DNA of 11,907 bases, taken from JBDTMC01 sp039934475. Lineage in GTDB: Bacteria > Acidobacteriota > Terriglobia > Bryobacterales > Bryobacteraceae. The notes under the pieces are model-generated. The model worked only from the letters and a program-made list of their open reading frames with translations, made no database searches and had not been told where the DNA came from. The stretch is from positions 1-11,907 of the forward strand of contig JBDTMC010000238.1 of NCBI GenBank assembly GCA_039934475.1, in the 5' to 3' direction. Positions 1 through 5,874 of this stretch are shown here, piece after piece; within the stretch, counting starts at the first letter, position 1, and every line of letters starts with the position of its first letter. The position numbers were made by a program, and so were the translations under genes.

Positions 1-98
1 ATCGCCACTACTTCGCCCCGGCGAATCGCCATGGCGGCACGTTCAATTGCTTCAGGTGCCGGGTGCTCGGAATCTATCTCAATAAGGTCAGTTGCCAC
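1..98 (-). CDS. Threonylcarbamoyl-AMP synthase (TsaC/Sua5/YrdC family), N-terminal fragment
   Basis: Only the first 32 codons lie in the window; the gene continues off the left edge. The proposed start is a GTG at 98-96, giving MATDLIEID, then a segment reading PEAIERAAMAIRRGEVVA. This resembles the first helix of the TsaC/Sua5 family, which normally runs into a FPTETVYGLG strand that would lie just outside the window. The family makes threonylcarbamoyl-AMP from threonine, bicarbonate and ATP for the t6A37 modification of ANN-decoding tRNAs. The frame is closed by the TAA that ends the upstream methyltransferase/MTHFR gene, and no ATG occurs in frame after that stop before the helix, so GTG is the most likely start although no clear Shine-Dalgarno site precedes it. 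The 36-bp spacing and shared strand suggest cotranscription. The call rests on a short N-terminal stretch, so confidence is moderate. Confidence 0.62.
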   Translation of the reverse strand, partial: MATDLIEIDSEHPAPEAIERAAMAIRRGEVVA

Positions 99-134
99 GT
101 CGATCGCGACAACAAGTGTAGCAAATTCGCGAGG

Positions 135-2015
135 TTAGCGAGGACCCAATGCCTCGGCTACATCGATCGCCATCTGGTACCTTCCGAACGGCGCGCTCAG
201 TTGGACGCCCTGTACCATCTGCCGCACTTCGCGCACCATCTCACGGGCGATTTCGATCCCTTCCAGCCGCGCCTTGTCCGCGTTGTCCGCCGCGCGCATC
301 CGCGCCATGTAATGCTCCGGCACCGGCACCCGCAGTTCGTTCACCATGAACTCGGCGTTGCGGTAACTCGTCAGCGGCCAGATTCCAGCAATCACCGGGA
401 TCTTGAAACCCTCTATCCGTCGCAGGAACATCTCCAGCAGCTTCAGATCGAACACCGGCTGCGTCACGGCGTATTCGGCGCCGGCGTTTACTTTCCATTC
501 AAACCGCCGCAGCTCCTCATCCAGGTTCAGCGCGCCGGGATTCGCTCCTACACCCAGCAACAGCGACGTCTGCGAACCCATAGGGTTGCCGCCGATATCC
601 AGCCCGTGGTTCAGGTTGTTGACGATATTCGTCAGGCCAATGGCATCCACGTCGAACACCGCGGTCGCATCCGGGTAAGTGCCCATACGCGGTGGATCGC
701 CGGTAATGCAGATCAAGTTACGTACGCCCGCCGCATGCGCGCCCAGCAACTCGGATTGAATGCCCAGTATGTTCCGGTCCCGGCAGCAGAAATGGAGCAC
801 CGCTTCAATGCCCGCTTCCCGCTGAATCAACTGGCAAGTAACCTGGGCGCTCATCCGGGCGCTGGCCCGCGGCCCGTCAGGCACATTGATGACATCAATG
901 CCCGCTGCCGCACAAGCCTTCGCGCCTGCAATCTCCTTCGATGCGTCAACGCCGCGCGGAGGCAAAATCTCCACAAAGGCGACAAACTTACCGCCGGCGA
1001 TCTTCTCGCCCAACGTCGATTTCTCACCCACCGGCGTCTTCGGCAGCGCCTGCGCCTTCGCGCTCGGCTCCTCCACCGTGATCGCCAGCTTCTTCGACAC
1101 CGGCTGCAGGCTGCGCGCCTCGGACACAATCAGCTTGATGTGCGCGGGTGTCGTGCCGCAGCACCCTCCCACCACCTTCACGCCCGCCCACAGGAATCGC
1201 CGCGCGTACTGCGCCATGTATTCCGGCGAGCAGAGATAGATGTTTCGTCCTTCCACTACAGAAGGGAAGCCCGCGTTAGGCATCGCGCTCAGCGGCTTCG
1301 ACGTGTGCGCCGCCATCTTCTCCACAGTCTCCAACGCAATCTTCGGACCCACCGAACAGTTCAGTCCGATCGCATCCGCAGGCCACTCGTTCAAACGCGC
1401 CGTGAAGGTAGCGGTATCGGTGCCGTCTCGCATGTTGCCGTAGTCGTCGATCGTCACATGCGCGATGATCACCATGTCCGGACCGGCCGCCTCGCGAGCC
1501 CCATAGATGGCCTCGCGCAATTCATTGATCTCGTAAAACGTTTCCAGAATCAGCAGGTCGGCGCCCGCATCCACCAGCGCTTGTGCCTGCTCACGAAAGA
1601 CGTCGCGCACTTCACGGAACGACAGCGGACCGAGCGGCTCAATCTGCACACCCAACGGTCCAATCGCGCCGGCCACAAACGCGGTTTCCTTGGCCGCTTC
1701 GCGCGCCAGGCGAACGCCCGCCTGATTGATCTCCTGGAGCTTCTCTGCCAGTCCAAACGCGGTGAGACGGATCCGATTGGCGCCGAATGTGTTCGTTTCC
1801 AGGATTTCCGCCCCGGCCTTCACATACTCGTCGTGGACTTCCTTCACCAGACCAGGAGCCGACACATTCAGCTCGTCGTAGCAGCGGTTGATGAACACCC
1901 CTTTGCTGTACAACATGGTGCCCATCGCACCATCGGCGACCATCACGCCGCGTTCAAACCGCTCGCGGAATTCCGCAATTCTACTATGCGAGATCAGGGA
2001 AGCGCTTGGATTCAT
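135..2015 (-). CDS. Bifunctional homocysteine S-methyltransferase / methylenetetrahydrofolate reductase
   Basis: This is a 626-residue fusion of two one-carbon enzymes. Residues about 20-300 form a homocysteine methyltransferase barrel, with ADGAMGTMLY at 27-36 and the zinc-binding cysteines Cys220 (GLNCS) and Cys285-Cys286 (GGCCGTTP). Residues about 335-626 form a MetF-type FAD barrel, with EILPPR at 349-354 supplying the expected catalytic Glu349, ITGDPP at 437-442 and TQPVFD at 518-523. The first domain transfers a methyl group to homocysteine to make methionine; the second reduces 5,10-methylene-THF to 5-methyl-THF. The order matches the YitJ-type proteins of Bacillus. No cobalamin-binding or SAM-reactivation domain is present, so the methyl donor (S-methylmethionine, SAM, or a separate B12 protein) cannot be settled here. 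The ATG at 2015 was chosen because family similarity begins there; the frame is open for 136 more codons upstream, but that stretch lies antisense to the deacetylase gene. No strong Shine-Dalgarno site precedes this start. Confidence 0.93.
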   Translation of the reverse strand: MNPSASLISHSRIAEFRERFERGVMVADGAMGTMLYSKGVFINRCYDELNVSAPGLVKEVHDEYVKAGAEILETNTFGANRIRLTAFGLAEKLQEINQAGVRLAREAAKETAFVAGAIGPLGVQIEPLGPLSFREVRDVFREQAQALVDAGADLLILETFYEINELREAIYGAREAAGPDMVIIAHVTIDDYGNMRDGTDTATFTARLNEWPADAIGLNCSVGPKIALETVEKMAAHTSKPLSAMPNAGFPSVVEGRNIYLCSPEYMAQYARRFLWAGVKVVGGCCGTTPAHIKLIVSEARSLQPVSKKLAITVEEPSAKAQALPKTPVGEKSTLGEKIAGGKFVAFVEILPPRGVDASKEIAGAKACAAAGIDVINVPDGPRASARMSAQVTCQLIQREAGIEAVLHFCCRDRNILGIQSELLGAHAAGVRNLICITGDPPRMGTYPDATAVFDVDAIGLTNIVNNLNHGLDIGGNPMGSQTSLLLGVGANPGALNLDEELRRFEWKVNAGAEYAVTQPVFDLKLLEMFLRRIEGFKIPVIAGIWPLTSYRNAEFMVNELRVPVPEHYMARMRAADNADKARLEGIEIAREMVREVRQMVQGVQLSAPFGRYQMAIDVAEALGPR

Positions 2016-2102
2016 CGGAGTATTAACTGGAGGTTCACCCCAATTGTACCGCACGATGCTTTGGGTCCTATTTGGTCCTGCTATGCTTACTGGACAGAGC
2101 CT
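2016..2102. promoter_or_regulatory. Divergent promoter region between the methyltransferase/MTHFR and deacetylase genes
   Basis: This 87-bp gap is the longest non-coding stretch in the window and must hold start signals for both flanking genes. On the minus strand there is a good -10-like TACAAT (2048-2043), which would start a transcript about 20 nt upstream of the methyltransferase ATG; its -35 is poor. On the plus strand there is an extended -10-like TGCTATGCT (2079-2087), with a weak TTGGGT (2061-2066) at a short 15-bp spacing, leaving only about 9 nt before the deacetylase ATG. The gap is too short for a typical SAM or cobalamin riboswitch and I see no conserved riboswitch core. The promoter assignments are by eye only. 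Confidence 0.35.
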
Positions 2103-3101
2103 ATGCTCCAGGCAATCAAGCGTTCTGTCTTCCGCCTTGCCAACAACTCTGGGCTCAATTCCGCCGTATTGAACAGTGCCTGGCGCCAGCGCCGCCTCCT
2201 GATTCTTTGCTACCACGGCATCTCTCTCTACGACGAGCATCAGTGGGATCCCTCGCTCTACCTTGCTGCTCCTGCCTTCCGCGCCGGCTTCCACCTGCTC
2301 CGCGAGATGGAGTGCAACGTCCTGCCTTTGGACGAGGCAGTGGCGGGCCTCAAAGCTGGAACCCTTCCTCCCCGCAGCGTCGCCATCACGTTCGACGACG
2401 GCTTCTACGACTTCTACCTCCACGCTTTGCCCGTGATCCGGGAGTTCCGCTTCCCAATAACTCTCTACCTCACCACTTACTATTGCGAGAGGAACCAGCC
2501 GGTATTTGATCCGATGCTCTCCTACCTTGTCTGGAAGGGCAAAGCCAATCCCGCCGAAGTGCGTGACTTGAAACTACAGGCACACACACTCGACCGCACA
2601 CAAAAGGACGAACTGTTACGGGACCTGGCTCGCCGCCTCCAACTCGACTACGAAGGTATTTGCGATCGCCGCATTCTGCACCTCATGCGGCCTGACGAGG
2701 TGCGCCAGGCCGCCGAAGCGGGCATCGACATCCAACTTCACACCCACCGCCACCGCGTCTCCAATCGCCAGTCGCTGTTTGATCGGGAGATCATCGACAA
2801 TCGTGACCGGATCAAAGCCTTCACCGGACAGAACGGCCAGCGGCACTTCTGCTATCCGGGTGGCTTCTACCTCAATGAATTCGGGGATTGGCTGCGCCAG
2901 TTGGGCGTCGTCTCAGCTACCACTTGCGAGCCCGGGCTCGCAACGCGCGACACCGATCCGCTGTTTCTGCCGCGGCTTGTTCTCACCGGCGGCATCAGCC
3001 GTGATGATTTGCGCGCCTGGGCCTCCGGTCTCGCCGACTTTCTACCGCACCGCAGGACAACGCCTGCTGCGGGACAGTTGCTCGAAGGCCCGCCCGTCTA
3101 G
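2103..3101 (+). CDS. Polysaccharide deacetylase family protein (NodB/CE4 domain)
   Basis: This 332-residue protein carries the carbohydrate esterase 4 signatures in order. They are an LCYHG strand at 35-39, the TFDDG catalytic/metal motif at 96-100 (Asp98 and Asp99), the HTHRH metal motif at 213-217 (His213 and His217) and the FCYPGG motif at 249-254. Such enzymes remove acetyl groups from N-acetylated sugars in exopolysaccharide, peptidoglycan or glycolipid precursors with a divalent metal. No signal peptide or membrane helix is evident at the N-terminus (MLQAIKRSVF), so either cytoplasmic action or a non-standard export route is possible. The ATG at 2103 is the first in-frame start with family-like sequence after it. 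The same frame is open for 680 codons upstream, but that stretch is antisense to the methyltransferase gene and reads as an Arg/His-rich shadow. The substrate is unknown. The stop codon directly abuts the convergent mutM stop. Confidence 0.88.
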   Translation: MLQAIKRSVFRLANNSGLNSAVLNSAWRQRRLLILCYHGISLYDEHQWDPSLYLAAPAFRAGFHLLREMECNVLPLDEAVAGLKAGTLPPRSVAITFDDGFYDFYLHALPVIREFRFPITLYLTTYYCERNQPVFDPMLSYLVWKGKANPAEVRDLKLQAHTLDRTQKDELLRDLARRLQLDYEGICDRRILHLMRPDEVRQAAEAGIDIQLHTHRHRVSNRQSLFDREIIDNRDRIKAFTGQNGQRHFCYPGGFYLNEFGDWLRQLGVVSATTCEPGLATRDTDPLFLPRLVLTGGISRDDLRAWASGLADFLPHRRTTPAAGQLLEGPPV

Positions 3102-3123
3102 CTACCTTTGGCAGCCCGCGCAG
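3064..3123. terminator. Candidate two-tier hairpin spanning the abutting stops of the deacetylase and mutM genes
   Basis: An outer stem pairs 3064-3073 (CTGCTGCGGG) with 3115-3123 (CCCGCGCAG), nine pairs with one bulged T at 3068. An inner stem pairs 3082-3088 with 3105-3111, seven pairs including two wobbles. The apical loop holds TAGCTA, which is the stop codon of each convergent gene back to back. There is no T tract on either strand, so this is not a standard intrinsic terminator. It could stall or protect both mRNA ends, or be a chance structure in GC-rich coding DNA. The pairing was worked out by hand. Confidence 0.3.
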
Positions 3124-3911
3124 AAGTATGTGGACCGGCCACCCTGCGGAATGCGCCGGACCGTCTTGCCGCATCGCAAGCAGACCTCGCCCTCACGCCC
3201 GTAAACAGCCACGGGAAACGACTCGCCCTCTGCGAAGCGCCCCGGTTCGGCATAGGCTTCCGCAGCCGACCGCACCGCCTGCCTCAGGACTTCCAGAATC
3301 GCTCCGTGCAGTTCCCGCAGGCGCGCCGGTGCGATTCGGTTCATCGCCCGCCGCGGATCCACGCCGGCTAGAAATAGCGCTTCGGCGGCGTAGATGTTGC
3401 CCAACCCGGCCACTCTCCGCTGGTCCATCAGATAGAGCTTCGCCGGCTGGCGCGACTTCCGCGCCGCCGCGACAAAGGACTCCGCCGTGAACTCAGGCGA
3501 CAGGGGCTCCGGACCGAGGACGCTTACGGCTTCCGCCAGTGCCTCGTCCGTATGCAGTGCGATCCGCCCCAGTGCCCGCTGATCCTCAAACACGATCGCC
3601 CGTCCCCCGGCCAGTTCCAGATACAGGCGCACCGAGGCCGATTGAAACCGGTGGTCGGAAACCACGAACAGATTCCCGGTCATCCGCAAGTGCACGTGCA
3701 GCGTCCGTCCGCCGGAAAGCCGCATCAGGATGTTCTTGCCCCTCCGCTCCACCTTCAGCAGGGTCGCCCCGGCCAGTTCCTGCTCAATGATCTCCGCCTG
3801 ATCCTTCGGCGCGATGCCCGGCCGCAGGATCCGCGCCCGTACGATCTGGACGCCCGCCGCTTCCGTTTGTAGCTTGCGGCAAACTGCTTCTACTTCAGGT
3901 AGTTCCGGCAT
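3102..3911 (-). CDS. mutM: Formamidopyrimidine-DNA glycosylase (Fpg/MutM)
   Basis: This 269-residue protein is full length for the family. It begins MPELPEVE, which gives the catalytic N-terminal Pro2 and Glu3 after Met removal. It has the conserved Lys59 in ERRGK, an H2TH-region sequence DQRRVAGLGNIYAAEAL at 163-179, and a C-terminal zinc finger with Cys244, Cys247, Cys264 and Cys267 plus Arg259. The enzyme excises oxidised purines such as 8-oxoguanine and cleaves the abasic strand. Two lesion-handling features differ from the well-studied enzymes. The void-filling triad is Met77, Arg112 and Leu114, where Bacillus and E. coli have Phe as the third residue. The segment normally reading GG(T/S)T in the base-capping loop is RSAAEAYAEPG and about three residues shorter. 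The start lies 6 bp downstream of the SAM hydroxide adenosyltransferase stop, so the pair is probably cotranscribed. An AGAAG at 3919-3915 is close to the ATG. Confidence 0.95.
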   Translation of the reverse strand: MPELPEVEAVCRKLQTEAAGVQIVRARILRPGIAPKDQAEIIEQELAGATLLKVERRGKNILMRLSGGRTLHVHLRMTGNLFVVSDHRFQSASVRLYLELAGGRAIVFEDQRALGRIALHTDEALAEAVSVLGPEPLSPEFTAESFVAAARKSRQPAKLYLMDQRRVAGLGNIYAAEALFLAGVDPRRAMNRIAPARLRELHGAILEVLRQAVRSAAEAYAEPGRFAEGESFPVAVYGREGEVCLRCGKTVRRIPQGGRSTYFCAGCQR

Positions 3912-3917
3912 AATCTT

Positions 3918-4706
3918 CTAGTAAAAGGTCAACTCCACCGGCGCGCCTGTTCCGCATCCTAACGTCCGCGCCGCCGAGCCCTGGTTTACCACGATCTCGT
4001 AATACCCGGAACTCCCTTGGATCAAGCCGGGTTGCCCTGCTGGGATCTCCGCAAACGTCCGCGATACCTGTCCGATGCGCGCCATCCCCACCACGATGGC
4101 AAACGAACGCTCCTCCAGGTCGGGAAACTCGCGAACGTGAAGATTGGTGATCAGATTCCCGAAGCGGTCCACGTGCAGCACCGTAGCCACCCACACCCGC
4201 CGCGCCGTCTGGTAAGGCGTGCAGGGTGTCGGCCGCATGTAGTCGGTGATGATCCTTCCGAAAGCTGAGGGCTTCTTCCCCATCGCCAGATGCGCCGCGC
4301 ACGGGGCAAACACATCCCGCCCGTGGAAGGTCGCGCTCTGTTGGGGAAGGAAGAAACGCTCCGCGGTGATGTGCCTCACCTTGTGCTTCTCCCGCCCGAA
4401 GACCATGCCGAGCACGCCGTTGTCGGGAGCCACGAAATACTGCCCCGCCGCCTCCATCAAGAGCGGGCGCCGCGCCGTTCCCACGCCCGGATCCACCACC
4501 ACTACATGCACCGTCTTGGGCGGGAAATACGAGTATGCCTGTGCCACCTGGAAGCCGCCCCCGGACGCTTCGAATGGTTGCACGTCGTGACTGATATCTA
4601 CCAATGACGCCTGCGGAGCGATGCCCAGAATCACCCCCTTCATCGTTCCGACGTAGTGGTCTGAGAGTCCGAAGTCCGTAGTCAGCGTGATAATGGGGCG
4701 TGGCAT
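3918..4706 (-). CDS. S-adenosyl-L-methionine hydroxide adenosyltransferase (DUF62/SAM-HAT family)
   Basis: This 262-residue protein matches the two-domain SAM hydroxide adenosyltransferase family, which is related to fluorinase and the chlorinase SalL. Visible motifs are TLTTDFG at 8-13, VVDPGVGTARRPL at 70-82, APDNGVLG at 93-100, FHGRDVFAP at 127-135 and GSSGYYEI at 231-238. The Asp-Arg-His set associated with water or hydroxide activation is present as Asp72, Arg79 or Arg80, and His128. Characterised relatives split SAM with hydroxide into adenosine and methionine. The triad argues for hydrolysis rather than halogenation, but the physiological role is poorly known. The ATG at 4706 fits the family start (MPRPIITLTTDFG). 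No Shine-Dalgarno site is seen upstream, and the divergent desulfurase starts only 22 bp away. mutM follows 6 bp after the stop. Confidence 0.92.
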   Translation of the reverse strand: MPRPIITLTTDFGLSDHYVGTMKGVILGIAPQASLVDISHDVQPFEASGGGFQVAQAYSYFPPKTVHVVVVDPGVGTARRPLLMEAAGQYFVAPDNGVLGMVFGREKHKVRHITAERFFLPQQSATFHGRDVFAPCAAHLAMGKKPSAFGRIITDYMRPTPCTPYQTARRVWVATVLHVDRFGNLITNLHVREFPDLEERSFAIVVGMARIGQVSRTFAEIPAGQPGLIQGSSGYYEIVVNQGSAARTLGCGTGAPVELTFY

Positions 4707-4728
4707 GAGTTGCTAAACTATTAGTATC
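4707..4728. promoter_or_regulatory. 22-bp divergent start region between the SAM-HAT and desulfurase genes
   Basis: Two genes start in opposite directions across this AT-rich spacer, which is followed by GC-rich coding DNA on both sides. It contains ACTATTAGTAT, offering -10-like hexamers on both strands: TACTAA on the minus strand at 4726-4721 and TAAACT on the plus strand at 4714-4719. Any -35 elements would lie inside the opposing coding regions. Neither start has a Shine-Dalgarno sequence, so leaderless or very short-leader transcripts are plausible. This is inference from spacing. Confidence 0.3.
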
Positions 4729-5874
4729 TTGCATCGGCCCCCCTCTTATTTCGACCACAACGCTACTACTCCGGTCCGTCCCGAAGTGTGTGCGGAGATG
4801 GTGCGTGTCATGCAGGAGGCTTCGGCTAACCCGTCCAGCATCCATCAGGCGGGCCAGCACGCGCGCCATGTTCTGGAGACCGCCCGCCGCCGGACCGCGG
4901 CGTGGCTTGGCTGCGAGGCCAAGGAGATCGTCTTCACCGGAGGCGGCACTGAGGCCAGCAATATCGCCATCCTCGGCTTCGCCCGCCAGCGGCCGGGCAC
5001 CCACATTGTCACCACCGCCATTGAGCATCCCGCCGTTCTGAACCCGTGCGCGCAGTTGGAAAAGGAAGGCTTCGCCGTCACCTATGTGGGCGTTAGCCGC
5101 GACGGCGTGGTTGACCCCGATGACATTCGCCGCGCCCTCCGTCCCAACACCGCCCTCGTCAGCCTGATGCATGCCAACAACGAAATCGGCACCCTGCAGC
5201 CCATCGCCGATGTGATTACCATCGCTCATGAGGTCGGCGTCGCCGTCCACTGTGACGGGGTCCAGGCGGCCGGCAAGGTCCCCGTGAACCTGCGTGCTCT
5301 CGGCGTGGATCTGTACAACATCAGCGCCCACAAGTTCTATGGACCTAAGGGCTGCGGTGCGCTCTTCGTCCGTAAGGGCACCGTCTTGAAGTCCGTTCTC
5401 TACGGTGGACGCCACGAGCACGGACTTCGGCCCGGCACTGAGAACGTCGCCGCCGCCGCCGGTCTTGCCAAGGCCGCCGAACTGGCGACCGCCACCGATC
5501 CGGCCCTCCGCGATCGCTTCGAACAGCAGATGCTCGCCCTCGTCCCTGACGTCATCATCAACGGCGCAGGCGCGCCGCGGCTGCCCAACACCTCCAACCT
5601 TTGCTTCCCCGGAATCGAAGGCGAGGCCATGGTGATCGCCCTCGATCTGCGCGGCTTCGCGGTCTCCAGCGGATCAGCCTGCTCCAGTGGCGCGGTTGAG
5701 CCGTCGCACGTGCTGATGGCGATCGGACTCAGCCGCAAAGACGCCAAGTCCTCTATTCGAATATCGCTCGGCGCCTCGAACACCGAAGCCGACGTCGACG
5801 CCTTGGCCGAGGCCCTTTCCGAATGCGCCAGTCATCTTCGCAAGCTCTCACCGGAGTACTCCCATGCCGGATAA
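4729..5874 (+). CDS. Cysteine desulfurase (NifS/IscS class), likely tRNA-thiolation partner
   Basis: This 381-residue PLP enzyme shows all hallmarks of the NifS/IscS class. It has the substrate-end motif YFDHNATTPV at 7-16, GTEASN at 73-78, His100 in IEHPAV, Asp176 in HCDGVQA, the PLP lysine Lys202 in SAHKFYGPKG, RPGTEN at 234-239 and the active-site Cys318 in SSGSACSSGAVEPSHVL. It converts cysteine to alanine and passes a persulfide to an acceptor. The coding end overlaps mnmA by 11 bp, which points to MnmA and tRNA 2-thiolation as the main acceptor, as for the YrvO-MnmA pair of Bacillus. Supply to iron-sulfur assembly cannot be excluded; no IscU, SufU or IscA gene is in view. The start is TTG at 4729 (MHRPPSYFDHN). 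A TAA lies five codons upstream and no in-frame ATG precedes the conserved motif, so TTG is the only standard choice. Confidence 0.94.
   Translation: MHRPPSYFDHNATTPVRPEVCAEMVRVMQEASANPSSIHQAGQHARHVLETARRRTAAWLGCEAKEIVFTGGGTEASNIAILGFARQRPGTHIVTTAIEHPAVLNPCAQLEKEGFAVTYVGVSRDGVVDPDDIRRALRPNTALVSLMHANNEIGTLQPIADVITIAHEVGVAVHCDGVQAAGKVPVNLRALGVDLYNISAHKFYGPKGCGALFVRKGTVLKSVLYGGRHEHGLRPGTENVAAAAGLAKAAELATATDPALRDRFEQQMLALVPDVIINGAGAPRLPNTSNLCFPGIEGEAMVIALDLRGFAVSSGSACSSGAVEPSHVLMAIGLSRKDAKSSIRISLGASNTEADVDALAEALSECASHLRKLSPEYSHAG
5853..5856 (+). promoter_or_regulatory. Shine-Dalgarno site (GGAG) for mnmA inside the desulfurase gene
   Basis: GGAG sits 7 nt before the mnmA ATG at 5864, within the last codons of the desulfurase gene. 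It fixes the mnmA start and shows that the overlapping genes are translated from one message. Confidence 0.7.

Noticed and set aside
63..2102. A 680-codon open plus-strand frame opposite the methyltransferase/MTHFR gene, in frame with the deacetylase
   Set aside because: It is Arg/His/Gln-rich with no recognisable domain, and is the expected shadow of a GC-rich gene on the other strand. The real deacetylase starts at the ATG at 2103.
2016..2102. A SAM or cobalamin riboswitch upstream of the methionine-synthesis gene
   Set aside because: The leader is at most about 87 nt, probably about 20 nt, and has no recognisable riboswitch core or multi-helix junction.
2016..2423. N-terminal extension of the methyltransferase/MTHFR frame
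   Set aside because: The extra 136 codons lie antisense to the deacetylase catalytic region and have no family similarity; the homocysteine methyltransferase sequence begins at the ATG at 2015.
3918..4706. A halogenase (fluorinase or chlorinase) rather than a SAM hydroxide adenosyltransferase
   Set aside because: The Asp72, Arg79/80 and His128 set typical of the hydroxide enzymes is present, and no halometabolite biosynthesis genes are nearby.
3895..5421. A 508-codon minus-strand frame opposite the desulfurase and overlapping the SAM-HAT gene
   Set aside because: It is glycine/arginine-rich shadow sequence without domains, while both real genes in other frames carry complete catalytic motifs.
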